From positions 8,246,001 through 8,310,000 of the forward strand of contig OZ017766.1 in NCBI GenBank assembly GCA_963969345.1: a DNA stretch of 64,000 bases, in the 5' to 3' direction. This document shows positions 9,601 to 21,200 of the stretch, one piece after another (positions within the stretch are counted from its first letter, which is position 1; each line of letters begins with the position of its first letter). Origin of the DNA: Turbatrix aceti (lineage: Eukaryota > Nematoda > Chromadorea > Rhabditida > Panagrolaimidae). Both the position numbers and the translations under genes were made by a program. The notes under the pieces are model-generated. The model searched no databases. It was given only the letters and a program-made list of their open reading frames with translations, and was not told the DNA's origin.

Positions 9601-12600
9601 GACAAAAGTAGCTTTTACAGTATAAAAAGTTTTTACTGTAAAATGTAGGTGCCGGGGGCATGATTTGGCAGAATTACGGTAGTTGAAAATCGCGTTTTTG
9701 CATTTTTAGACAATTTTTGGAACGTTGTAACTAAAAAACTACGGCATTTCCAAAGCTGGAGTACAAATTGATCGACGTGATTTTTGATGGAGAATTTGAG
9801 ACAAATATAAAAATATTGGGTTATCACTTTGAAAAATGCCGAAACAAAAGTTGCCATTGTGACACTTTTTTAAATGCGATTTTCGGTATTTTTCAAGGTG
9901 AAAACCCTATATTTTTATATTTTTCTCAGATTTACCATCAAAAATGACGTCGATCAATTTGTGCCGTGGCTTTGGAAATTCCGAAGTTTTTTAGCTACAG
10001 CGTGCCAAAAATTGTCGAAAATAACAATAACGCGTTTATCGACTACCGTATCTCTGCCAGATCACGCCTCAGGCAACTGCATTATACAGTAAAAATTTTT
10101 CATCGTAAAAGCTACTTTTTGGCAAAATTTGATAAAAAAAAATTTGGACAAAAAATTTTTTTCGGAACAAAATTAGTATAATATTTTTTCGTGATCTTTC
10201 CAAAAAATCAGATTTGTGATAAAAATTTGACTTTTTTGGCAAAATTTTCTAATGAATTTCCAAAATTTTCACTGACAAGATTTTTCGTATTGTTTTTGTA
10301 ATTTTTCGATCAAATTTACCACACGGATCAAATTTTTTTTTTTAATTTTTGATTTAGGTTACAACCTTCTGTGTTCTCAAAAATCGATAACAGCGACGCA
10401 AAATCAGATTTCACGAATTCTGAAGCCTCAAACGTGCCAAAAACATCGTTGCACACTGCTGAAGGATTTCAAGGAGCGTCCGGCGATCGTCGAGAATCCT
10501 TCGACGTTCCAGAAGCCATCAAGCAATTTGAATTTCCGGCTGGGTTCGAAAACCCACTTTGTAAATTGGATGAAGCTCATCCAGCGCCGAAACCCAGTCA
10601 AACAGCGCTCGGAATCGTCGATCGAATGTCGCACATTTCAAATAGGCTCCAGCAGGGCGGTGGATGCGCTGTCGGGGACCGGGACGCGTCAAATGTCTGG
10701 ATTCAGTCGAGTCTCGGTGCCTACCTCACAGCACCACCCCAGCCCCAACAGCCCGTGTCGAAGGTTAACAGCATTCGAACGCTCCTCTACGATTTGGGAC
10801 TCATCGATGAGACAGCATTTGGGACGTCTTTTATTCCTCTGGATTCGGGAAAAGCCGATGAGTTTTACAACGATCTGCACTACATGCTGGACAGGGTACC
10901 GGTGAGGCTGGTCCAGACAGTTGGCATCTTTTACGTCAGAGAAGGCCAGCATACGTCGACGGAGATTTTGGGAAATTCACTGTTTTTGGATGAAACATCG
11001 CCGGAATTTTGTCAGCTTTTGGCGGAACTCGGACAGGTGGTCGATGTTGGAAGTCACCCGCATTGGACGGGGCACTGGGCTACTGCGTTTTCACCTGATC
11101 GGAGTGAGTTGGGGTGTTTTATAATTTTTTTTGTACAAATCATTTTTGAAATTAAATTCAAAAAAAACATGAAAAACTAAATTTTGAAATTTGTTTATTT
11201 TTAAACCAAAAAAATTTCTAATTCAAATTCAATAAAAAAAATGTTTTTTTTTCAAAAATAAGAATTTTTGTAATTTTTGTTATCATTGTGATTTTTTTTA
11301 AAAACGCTAAAAAGTAATTTTTTTTAATTTTTAAAATTAATTTTAAAAAAATAAAAAAACGATATTTGTTATGAATTTTTTTTTTCAAAAATTATTTTTT
11401 AAAACATTTTTTTGTTGAAAAATAGCGCTTTTTCATTTTTTTTGATCAAAAAAAATATACAAAATTTGGTAAAAAATTTGAAAAAAATAACATTTTTAAA
11501 ATAAAAAAATGTTTTTTTTATAAACAAATAAATTTTTTTCAAATCAAATTTTTACAAAAATTTTTTTGTTAAAACAGTTAAAAAAATTTTGTTATGAAAA
11601 GTGTTTTGTAAAAAAAAATTTATATCGAAAAAAAATTTTTTTTCTTCCAGAACCCCAAGATCCAAACACGAGCGATCGATACGTCTTCGACGGCGTCAAC
11701 CACTGTCTATGGTGGGCAGATTCTCTCCTCGAACTCGCATTCGTCGTCGCAAGCGAGCGAACGCTCCGTCTCCACTCCATTGTCTCTGCTGCATCTGACA
11801 GCCTCGGAAAAGAACTCTCCGTCAGTGCAAAGCAAAAATCGCTTCGGGAATCAAATGTGGATTCTGCGTTCGAAGATGATCACTCTTCCAGTGGAGGTTG
11901 GTTTTTATACATACATTTTTTTACACGTGTGAACGCAAAAAAAAAATACTGCAAAAAAAATTGAAATTTATTATTTACTTCGTTTGATCGGATTTGGATC
12001 TTTTGCGAGTGTGATTTTCTTCCTTTGTTCTTATCACTTCACGGAGAGGGTTTTTTCACCTGGCTTTTTGGATTTTTTTAGGCGTCTGATTTTTCTGAGA
12101 TTTTTTAAAAATACGTAAACTTCTCGCGTCTGTTTGTCTTTTTTTTTCTCTTCTGAAAAATTTGCTTTCTTTTTTTTCTTCTGTTCTATTATATAATTTT
12201 TTTTTTCGTTTTTACCCCTGTGTGTTTTTTGCCCTTTTTTTGTGCTTGAATTTATGTATTTATTTATTTACATATTTTGTTGCCGTCCGTCCAGGTGCGT
12301 CGATCAGTGTTCCCTGGCATCAGCTTCGACAAACATGTGCAATGTCCGCTCGTCCCCGGAGATCCCGTGCACCAACTTATCCCCCGCCACCGCCACCGGC
12401 ACCGAGACAGCCAGATCGACCGGAACTGATCGTATCCCCACCTGGACAGGTGGAATCGTCGGATTTGGATTTGGATTATCCGGAGAGGTCATTTTTTCTT
12501 GCTTCGGAATCCATGCATCCCCCGCCGCACATCCAGCACTTGCATCACGCATCGCATATTCGAAGGTGTTTGTCCGTGAATACGTCGACGACGACGACAA

Positions 12601-15243
12601 CAAATTCGTCATCCGTTAGTCCGGCTTCTGCGTCCTCACCTTCACCTGTCCAGGTGACTGAGAATTTTCATCCACACCTCCAAGGACAGTTGAAACCCCA
12701 TCTGAGACTGTATGTCAGACACGCAGCAACAGTCGAACGACGAGCATCACTCTCGCCACGAAATTCTGATATAACATCAAATGTCTCGCCACGAATTGAG
12801 TCAAACAGCGTAAGAGAAAAAATATCTCCAAGAAGACTTCATAAACGTGATTCAAAAAAGCTTAACCGCCGTCGAAGGGATTCTGCACCACCGCTTACGC
12901 TTTTTATTTCTGCTTTAACGCGAAATCCAGATGATACAGTATCCACAGAGGAGGAGTATCGACAGAAAATTGCATCTTCAGCGCTGAGTCCATCTCCAAT
13001 ATCATCGCCGAGACAATATCAGTCACATCAGATTGCGAGGCAGAGTTACAGTATGGATTACGGTGGAACGATGTCTTCGCCAGCACCAGCAGCGCCATCG
13101 ACAGCTCCACCAGCACCTATGACAGCTCCACCGTCGTCAGCTCTGTCGTACTTTAAATCATTTTTCAAACGCCAAAAAACACCTGAACCAGCGGGTAGCA
13201 GCGCTTCTACAGCTCCTACTGCTGGTACTACTAATAATTATTATTATAACAACAACAACAATAATAATAATAATAACAGCCATGCCACGATAGCGGCTGC
13301 TACGATATCAACTGCTACTGCTACTATTTTTTGTGAGTTGTTGTTGTCTTGTTTTTGATTTGTGCAATGTCCAGGGCCAGGTGGTTGTCTCGTTCGTTTA
13401 TGGTTCGTTGTGGATGTGCATGTGGATGTCTTTCTTGTGGCATCAATGTTTATCGTATTTATTTATTTATTTATTTCACCATTACTCAGTGGTTAGTTAT
13501 CATTAGACCAGATGTTAGGAGGCACAAATGATATCCACGTAGGTGTAAATGTCTCGAGTTGTTTTGGTCGTTTATCGTATAATCTATGCTTTTTTTGGAC
13601 TAACGGGGTTCTTTGGGGGATTTGATAGTTTTTGGGGCGTTTGGGAAAAAAAAGGATTTTAGGAACGATTTTGTTGAAATTGGGCGAGAAAAGTTTGAAA
13701 TAGAATTTTTTCTTTAATTTTTACGTCAAAGCCATGCCATTTTTCAAAATCTGTAAAATATTTGCATTCATAAAATATCTGCAAATTCGAAAAAAATATA
13801 GGGTTTTTACAGAAAAAATTATTGGAAATTGGATTTAAAAAAAATCTGAAAAAAAATTGATGTTGGCATTTTTCAGAATGCGTTCCTCATTGTGGTATTT
13901 TTTTACGTATTTTCCACCCCAAAAAAATGCCGAAATTAAAATTCAGTTTTTTTTTATTTTTTTAATAAAATTTAAAATTATGTAATTTTGCCGTAAAAAT
14001 GCATTTTTTTATAATTTGCAGATTCATTTTTCATGTGAAAATTTTTATATAAAAAAAACGCCAAAATTTTTCGGTTAAAACGCTCTAAAAATTTTTTTTT
14101 GGTATTTCAATAACCCTAATAAAGTTTTTTGCTTGTTATCCAAATTCTATAATTATTGGTCCCCAGGTCACTTTAGAAAGCCCTTGTAAGTGTTTTGTTA
14201 AGAAAAAAACTGGATTACATAATTAACTAATTAGAATAGGTTTTTTAGTGGTCTGCAGAGCTTTTTAAGGGGTACAAAGAACATCTAGGTTAATTAGACC
14301 CATTTATTTGTCTGCGCGTGTTTTTTAGAGGGATACCGGTTTGGTGAGGTGACCAATTAGACAAACCGTTGCGTTGTATATAGATTTGTTTAATTTGGTC
14401 TTTTTTGTAGTGTTCCGATTGAATTTATCCAAAAAATCGGAAAATAAATGAAAAAAAAAACATTTTTTTTCTTCAGCGCAAACGAGTCAGCCATCGCCTT
14501 CGTCACTTTCGGCGACGGATACACAATCGAGCCAAACAGGTGGTCCGTCAGCGTCGATTTCAAGGCACAGCGATGTTTCTCAGGCGTCAAGCATGGCTTC
14601 GGGGTCTTCGCCTTCCAAATCCCAGCGAACAAAATCTTCGTCTACGATAAATAGCGAATGCGGAACGATGGCGGGCACTGCGACGTGGAGACCGACGCTT
14701 CCGTCTTTTGCGACTTCTATTTCAACGACAACGACGACTACGGTAGATCGAACTCCAAGAAGATCCGCGGATCAGAGAGTTTTTGTCGTCTGGCTCGAAC
14801 GCATCGAAGACATGTATCATTTTCCCATCGATCAACTTTTTGACGTCGTCGACGATGGAGCGAAGCCGAATCTGAATCCTACAGCGAATAATTCGTCATC
14901 GTCGACGTCGACGTACGTCGGAGCGGTTCCAGATCATGTGGTCATTTACCTTCACCTGGCAGAACCTGGACTCGTCAGGGTTCATGTCGACGGGATTTGG
15001 ACGAAATACGGACAACCCGGACCACTCGCGGATGGAGTCGTCGTCACGCTGGGCGCACTACCCCAGCTCCTGAGGCAGACGCTATGCAGCATCGCGAGAC
15101 GAAGATGCTTTGAAGTAGACTCGTTCCAGTCGATTGCTATTCGCAGGAAAACCGCAATTCAGGAATTTACGAAAAAATACGCGAGACCGGGAGGAAATTT
15201 GGATGGATTTGCTGGGTTTTTGGATTCGTTTATTTTTACCTAA
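6659..15243 (+). CDS. RALGAPB: Ral GTPase-activating protein subunit beta, last seven exons (5' exons outside window)
   Basis: Exons read from GT/AG and frame continuity: 6659-6778, 7538-7791, 8342-9555, 10358-11103, 11651-11896, 12295-13332 and 14477-15243 (TAA); together 1460 residues, every junction in frame. Recognised from conserved blocks: ALGALCRIVCEKNSSEQ, RDLHSSVVAAYASLGVWL, VDVGSHPHWTGHWATAF, FVVWLERIEDMYHFP. The last blocks belong to the C-terminal Rap/Ran-GAP-type domain (from ~10770 to ~15130). In animals RalGAP-beta pairs with a catalytic alpha subunit to switch off Ral GTPases in the cytosol, and affects TORC1 and exocytosis; the nematode orthologue is hgap-2. Exon 12295-13332 inserts a long Pro/Ser/Thr/Asn-rich linker inside the GAP region. 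The N-terminal third must lie before the retrotransposon, beyond the window. Confidence 0.9.
7208..7320 (+). repeat. Dispersed intronic repeat, copy 1
   Basis: This AT-rich ~100-bp segment contains GTAACAAAATTCTAGC, then AAAATGTTACTTC and GGTTTCGCAACGAAAATT. The same order of blocks recurs near 19200, 22700 and 28350. The GTAAC and GTTAC blocks form a short inverted repeat. It lies in the RALGAPB intron 6779-7537, whose remaining sequence is poly-T/A-rich filler. Confidence 0.65.
9608..10115. mobile_element. Foldback (long-inverted-repeat) MITE in RALGAPB intron
   Basis: The ends GTAGCTTTTAC and GTAAAAGCTAC are inverted, and two ~230-bp arms (9608-~9850 and ~9870-10115) are imperfect reverse complements: translations of opposite strands of the two arms give similar peptides (NHVDQFVLQLWKCRSF and NDVDQFVPWLWKFRSF). 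There is no coding capacity. It fills most of intron 9556-10357. The superfamily is unknown; a similar layout is seen at 27596-27938 and 33691-34005. Confidence 0.75.
11104..11650. other. AT-rich intron without recognisable content
   Basis: This RALGAPB intron between exons 10358-11103 and 11651-11896 is almost entirely A/T homopolymer runs. Nothing beyond the GTGAGT donor and CTTCCAG acceptor is visible. Introns 7792-8341 and 11897-12294 are similar. Confidence 0.8.
13333..14476. other. Long RALGAPB intron with a retroelement-like tail
   Basis: The intron separates the Pro/Asn-rich exon from the last coding exon. Around 13458-13495 it holds, on the - strand, CACTGAGTAATGGTGAAATA followed by AAAT repeats, the same sequence that forms a short insertion near 56246-56290. 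The rest is AT-rich with no visible gene. Confidence 0.6.
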
Positions 15244-15284
15244 AGTGTTTTTTTGGTGCCTTCAATTAATTATTTAAAAATAGT

Positions 15285-15442
15285 ACATATTTATTCATTT
15301 GTCATATCCATTATTCATAACACTGATAATGACGCTGAAATGCGGTAATTGTTCAAAATACGTGATTTTTGTTGTTTTGTATGTGAAAATAATCAAAAGA
15401 GAAATCAATTTATATGTAATATCTGATAAACACGAGTATAAC
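15285..15442. repeat. Diverged copy of the 3' end/3' UTR of the LPMO-like/DOMON gene
   Basis: The stretch shares CGGTAATTGTTCAAAATA, a TGATTTT...TTGT block, ATCAATTTATA and ATCTGATAAACACGAGTA with 18132-18293 in the same order and direction. The second copy contains the last codons, stop and 3' UTR of the DOMON gene. The two copies are direct repeats flanking the protease gene. The rest of the intergenic space 15244-15990 shows nothing further beyond a poly(A) signal for the protease gene. Confidence 0.75.
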
Positions 15443-15990
15443 TAAATATGAGGAAAGTCTGGAAAATTGGGTTGGGAACAGGATTGGGTTGCGAACGTTC
15501 GCGTTCGTTCATGTTTGTTTGCGAACAGATTCGATTTTTCCGTTTTTACTTGGATTGTGTTGTTTTTTTAGGATATTTACACAGCATACAAAAATGTATT
15601 GACGATCTATTTAGAAATTACATTTTTTGGAAAAATATTGTTACTTTTTTACGATACATAGATTTTACAATATTTTTTTCCCCGAGAAATTTTATTATTA
15701 TGCATTTTACCTTATCAGCAATAAATAGAAGACGTAGAGCAGTTTTTAGTGCATGATGTCGGGGTGCGTTTGTTGGGTTAGGTTTATAGGCAATTCTATT
15801 ATAGAAATTTTTTTATCACTGCTACGCTAACAACTAAAGGTACGGAAAAAAAGGTGTGCAATAATGCGTGACGCAAACGTTTGCTTTAAGGTGCGCTTAA
15901 ACAGAAAATGCGGGAGTCAATGTGTTTTTTGTAAATAAATGAAAAACAATTTATTATCATTATACAATGTATTTTACGACAAATTTATGA

Positions 15991-17390
15991 TTAATTATAA
16001 ATATAAACAGCAAGCACAAAAATCATACAGAAAAAACCAGTATTCGTGCCGCAGGCTACACAGGTGACGTCTTTATTTGTGACGTCCGAAATAAAACCAC
16101 AAAAGTGCGAAACGTTTGTATAAACACCGGGGTAAATTGAACCGCACTCAATGCCCCATGACGTGATACCAAGCTGATACCATAATCCATCGGATCTTTG
16201 CGCTACAAGAGGGCCGCCGGCGTCGCCCGGACAGGTGTCTTTACCAGATTGACCAGCACACAACATTGTGTCATCAAAAACATCCATATAAATCCTAGAG
16301 CATTCACTCGCATTCCGAACAGGTAGTTTGACTTGTTGCAGCGTATTACTCATATTTTTGGAACCTGCGCTTGTTACTCCCCAACCGGTGGCAACGGCAT
16401 AGACAGGTAAATCATAATTGGATGGAAGACACACCGGCTGAATAGAGTTTGAAAATGTCAAAGACGTCGACAATTGAAGCAAAGCAATGTCGTTTTCAGG
16501 AACGTTGTGCAATATGCTATTGTGTATGTATTTGAAGTTTGGATGAAGGTGAATTTGCTTGACACTTATTGCTGCCGGGCGAGCACTGAAATACATATAC
16601 GCATTAACTAGTGATTGCATGATACCGTTTTGCTAGCTTGATATGATAGTGATTAGTATCACGATGATATCATAATTATATGCATCACGGTTATATCATC
16701 GCGACATGTAACACGATTATATCATAGTGATATGTAACACGATTGTATCATCGTGATATGTAACACTATGTATCATAGTGATATGTAACACGATTGTATC
16801 ATAGTGATTCATATGTATCGCGATGATATGATACTGATATGTATCACGATGATATGATAGCGATATGCATCACGATGATATGATAGTGATATGCATCACG
16901 ATGATATCATAGTGATATGTAACATCATTATATCATCGTGATACTATGATACAGTTTCGTGCCTGATTGATAGTTATATCACTATCACTATCACACCGTG
17001 ATGTCTCGCTAAGCGTGATATATGGCAATCACTAGCATTAACATCAAGTCATTAGTAAACCATTTAAAAAAATTTATACTTTAATCTGCTTGTGCCTGCA
17101 TAGACGTTAAAATATCCAGGATGATTGGTCATTCCATCAACGCAGTGTCCCGCCGTCAGAATCCAGTCTTTAGCTATGATTGATCCCCCGCAAACAATTC
17201 CGGTGGGAAAGTTAATAACCAAGACCTGCCATGGCCAAGAGTTGTTCTTAGCCGGAGTACCACCCACTATCTTCATAGAAATGTCGGGTGCTACCGATGC
17301 TTGACCGCATTGATTACTAATAGAAGCCGCTAACGTTTGGCTTGCAAGAGAGAAAAGCAGAAAAATACCCGCATACATTTTATGTACCAT
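15991..17390 (-). CDS. Secreted trypsin-like serine protease homologue lacking the catalytic serine
   Basis: Two exons, 17080-17390 and 15991-16585, join in frame (AA|T) to give 301 residues. A signal peptide (~1-23, MYAGIFLLFSLASQTLAA) is followed by KIVGGTPA (the activation-cleavage-like IVGG), WILTAGHC (His57 equivalent) and NDIALLQL (Asp102 equivalent). The serine loop reads KDTCPGDAGGPL, so Ser195 is Ala (codon GCC) while Asp189 of the trypsin specificity pocket is kept. Disulphide cysteines are largely present. The C-terminus is hydrophobic (FFCMIFVLAVYIY), suggesting a GPI or membrane anchor. As written it should be a non-catalytic serine protease homologue, a class with binding or cofactor roles; a sequencing error or recent inactivation is possible. 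ATG at 17378 is an alternative start. AATAAA for this strand lies near 15950. Confidence 0.88.
16640..16960. repeat. ~26-bp tandem satellite inside the protease intron
   Basis: About a dozen degenerate units of roughly 26 bp (TGATATGTAACACGATTATATC and variants such as TGATATGCATCACGATGATA) fill most of the 494-bp intron 16586-17079. Each unit contains the partly palindromic TATCACGATGATA motif. Confidence 0.85.
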
Positions 17391-17500
17391 ACATGCACAC
17401 TATGCACTATGTATTTTCTATCCTAAAATCAAATATAGATGGTTCCGTACCTTGCCTTATCAGTTACAGACATAAAACTTTTTTAAGCAAGACGTAGGGT

Positions 17501-17519
17501 GTGTGTGTGTGTGTGTGTC
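17501..17519. repeat. (GT)n microsatellite
   Basis: This is a run of about nine GT dinucleotides shortly before the hAT-like MITE in the intergenic region 17391-18260. Confidence 0.8.
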
Positions 17520-17533
17520 AGTTGACTCACGAC

Positions 17534-17889
17534 CAGGGTGGCGAAGAGGGGATTCCCATGGGAGTCCCATGGGAAATATCCCGGGAATTATCCCGGGATT
17601 CCCATCTATCACGGGATAATTCCCCACGGAATTTTGAAAACGCGCGATCCCGCCTAAAATATCACCGTTATTTTACGCAGGAGCGTGCTTTTTTCTTTCA
17701 AATTAGGGAAATGATTTTATTTTCATTCTTAATTTTATTCAATTAATAAAATAAGTGTGTTTTTGGATATCTTTTTTGTATGAACATGTACTTTTTTAAA
17801 TGTACCAAAAAATACCCCCGGGGACTCCCATGGGAATCCCATGGGATAATTCCCCTATTTCTAATTCCCATGGGAGTTTCGCCACCCTG
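17534..17889. mobile_element. hAT-like MITE (356 bp) with 8-bp target duplication
   Basis: The termini are inverted (CAGGGTGGCGAA... / ...TTCGCCACCCTG) and the element is flanked by perfect 8-bp direct repeats CTCACGAC (17526-17533 and 17890-17897). An 8-bp duplication plus CAGGG ends is the hallmark of hAT elements. The subterminal regions contain repeated CCCATGGGA and ATCCCGGGA palindromes. There is no transposase, so it is non-autonomous. Confidence 0.88.
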
Positions 17890-18131
17890 CTCACGACACA
17901 TGTGTAGGATGCTTCCTGCCTCCAAAATTATGATTTCTGGCTCCAGGATACCCTGTAAAACAAAACACACTTCGCAAATAACGCGCAAAAAAATAGGCTA
18001 GAGAAAATGGCGGGAAAAAGCACGCGTCAACACGGACGCACGCGTCGTCACAAAAATAAGGGAGGAAATTCCCATCGTGGGATGTGTCAGTTTACCACAG
18101 ACTTCGTGCATCAAAGTCAAATATTAATTCA

Positions 18132-18293
18132 TTCACATATTTATGTACAACGATGATAATGTTGAACGGACACTAAAATGGGGTAATTGTTCAAAATAAA
18201 TACATGATTTTGTTTTTATTGTAAAAACGTAAAAAACAATCAAACGAGTAATCAATCAATTTATAATATCTGATGAACACGAGTAACAATGAT
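18132..18293. repeat. 3' end/3' UTR segment of the DOMON gene, partner of 15285-15442
   Basis: It contains the stop codon (18261-18263), the last codons and the downstream sequence of the LPMO-like/DOMON gene, including AATAAA on the - strand near 18212. Homology with 15285-15442 is direct. Confidence 0.72.
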
Positions 18294-21200
18294 GAAGAGG
18301 AAAAGAGTATTTAGTAGGATTTGTGAAAGCACAGGTAGATCACGGGACGCTGACGAAGGCTGTGAAGCAGCAGCTGCTGCTGCTTTTTCTGTTTTTGTCG
18401 AGAATCTCCGAGCTGGCTTCGGGGACGTTGTCAAAATTAATGGCGGTGTCGAGGTTGTGGACGTCGTTGTGGAATCGACAGTTACGACAGCCAAATTGGC
18501 TTCAATAGGAACAATCGGTCCGGGAGACTGAATAACACCCGACGAATCTGTTGAACCATTAGAATCCAAACTGAAAGCCGGAACTCCCGCCGCGAAAGTC
18601 AGACCATCGATGGACGTTGAATTGATTCCGGAAGATTTTGAAATGGGTTTTTTGACGTAAACCAAAGATCCGCCACCTTCGGACAACGCTCCAGGCTTCA
18701 CAAATTCGAATAATGCAATTCCACGATTCTGGGGTCCGTGATAGGCAAAACTGTCGTCGATGCCGTGCGACGCGCCTTTGGCATAAATGCCAAAGATCTT
18801 TCCAGGACCCAGAGGGTGATCGGTCGGCTCGATTTCACGGACGTTTCGCCTGAACATGACAATCGTTCGGCCGTCGCGTTCGACGCCAAAGGCCGCAGAA
18901 AGCGAGTTTTCACCCTCGAAAAAGTGATCCCGAAGTGGAGTTGACCGGTCACGGGTGTACATGTCATCGATGTGGGATCGTCCGTCGACCACTGTGCCGG
19001 TTACGATGTCTACGCAGTCCATGGGGTGGAGGGTGGCTCGGAAGGCTGAGGACACTGAAAAATATTTATAAATAAATTTTGGGTAGGACTGTAAAAAATA
19101 GTTTTTTTTTTGAAAAATCCCCAAAAAATGCTAAATTCTCAGAAATCAATTTCAAAAAATATAACATTTTTTGTCTGAATAAAACCTAAAAAAAGAAGAA
19201 AAAATATAGTTTTGGGATAGAAAATATCGTAATTTTTTTATTTTACAATACAAAAAATTATCGTAATGTAAAAAAATTACAAAATCGAAACAAAAAATGT
19301 TACTTCAATTTTGTTGATTTCGCAACGAAAATGACTTTTTCCGGTCGGAAAAAAAAAGATTTTTATCAAAAAATATATTTTTTTAAACAATTTTTTTTTA
19401 ACTTTGAAAATTTTGCAAAATTTTTTTTACTTTTTGACTTTGTTTTTTTGTGCCAGAATATAAAAAAATACGGTACCAGATACAAAAAAATACGGTACTG
19501 ACACCAAATTTTCTGTATAAAAAATTGTGTTTTTTGTCAACAAAAAAATTGAACGTACTAAAACGTCAAAAAACTGTGAAAAAAATATTCTTTTTGGGGC
19601 TTTTTTAAACAATTTTTTTATTCCTCAGTTCAATGTTTTATTTATAAAAAATTATTCATTGTTTCTTGCTCCAAAAATGGGTTTCCAAAAAAATAGTTTA
19701 GTTTTTTTGCAACAAAAATTTTTGAAAAAAACCCATTTTTTGCAAATTTTAAATTATAAATCCCCCAAAAGCCTTACAAAATCCATTAGAAGCGCTGGCC
19801 ACTTGTCGGAAGGTCCTCGACCTTGGCAGTCCAATTTCCGGAAACAGTCGACAACTTGGATCGAGGTTGAGTGGCCGCCAGCCGATGCTGACCCACGACG
19901 TGGTCGAAAAGTCAAGAATGATTTCAACTTCTTCGCCGATCGACCGGGAGTACACAAAATCCTCATCCGACACTCCGACCTTCTGGTAACACTCTGGATT
20001 GAAGATTCCGTAATTTGGAAATTTGGGAGAACCCCCGGTGTCGACGAGGTTCTGGTAATTGAAGCAAAACTCGTTTTCGGGCACCTGGCTGCTGTCGAAT
20101 GCTGAAATTGGACTTGGATGAACGACGTAATCGTAATCGCTCCTGTGCAGACACGCACAAAAAAAGGGTACTTCAAACAAACAAACAAACAAAAAAAATG
20201 GAACATGCAAGGAACCCACCACTTTCGCAATTTCTTCCAAAAAAGCCCCACGCGCAGTAGCAGGTGGCCTGGACGACGGAAGGCTTGGACGCTTCCACGC
20301 ACCGGCCCCCGTTAGAGCATTCCCCGTCCGACGAACAATCCACCCGGAACTGGCAGGCTTCCCCGGCGAAGTTGTGATGACACGAGCAGCGATCGTCCGC
20401 CGCGGTATAGCGTCCGTTTCCGGAGCAACGAGCCTCGTCGGTATCTTCGACGGCGGAAAAGATGCGGATATCCGCGCAGGAGTGGAACAGGTACTTGGGT
20501 CCGTATTCCAGAGCTTGGCGTTCGAGGAGGAGCACGCAGTCTTCGCAGGGGGTTTGGAAGGTTACAGTAGAGGTGAACGTTCTGAAAGGAAAAAAAATTA
20601 GGTTTCTTAGATCATAAATTAATTACATAATTTGGATTTATGTTCCAAAATTGATATAAACTGTTATTAATTTTTGCAAAAAAATGTTATTTTTTTACGA
20701 TGCATTACGACATTTTTTACAACATTTTTTCCTAAAACGATACTTTTTGTGTCTTTTTTTAATCCGGTACAGATTACAAAATGTTAAAAAATTGTTATAA
20801 ATATTTTCCAAAACTGCAAAAATTTTGTTATTGTTTTTTTAAAATTTTTCTTCAATAAATTTTGTAAAAATTTTGTAATTGTAATTTGGAACGGTAAACA
20901 ATTTTTCAAAAATCATCATCAAGTTAAGAACACCTTTTGCCCCTTTTAAATTGTCACATGCATTTTAAAAACGTTGTAAATCTAGTTTCGCTGGTTTTTG
21001 AAACGAAATCGCCATTTTTTGAGAATTGTCAAAAACTAATGTTTATGTACAAAAAGAATTGAGCTTGTCAGAGCATTTTGAAAAATTTTTAAATTTAAAA
21101 GCTAAACAAGATTTTTAAAATTTTGAATTAAAATTTTTTTTTAGAATATTTAAAAAAATGTTGAAAAATTGTTTACGCCCCCAAAAATCCCAACTAACGT

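Noticed and set aside
12162..12294. Open frame extending upstream of the RALGAPB Pro-rich exon
   Set aside because: It is poly-T intron sequence; the CCGTCCAG acceptor at 12294 and the phase of the preceding exon place the exon start at 12295.
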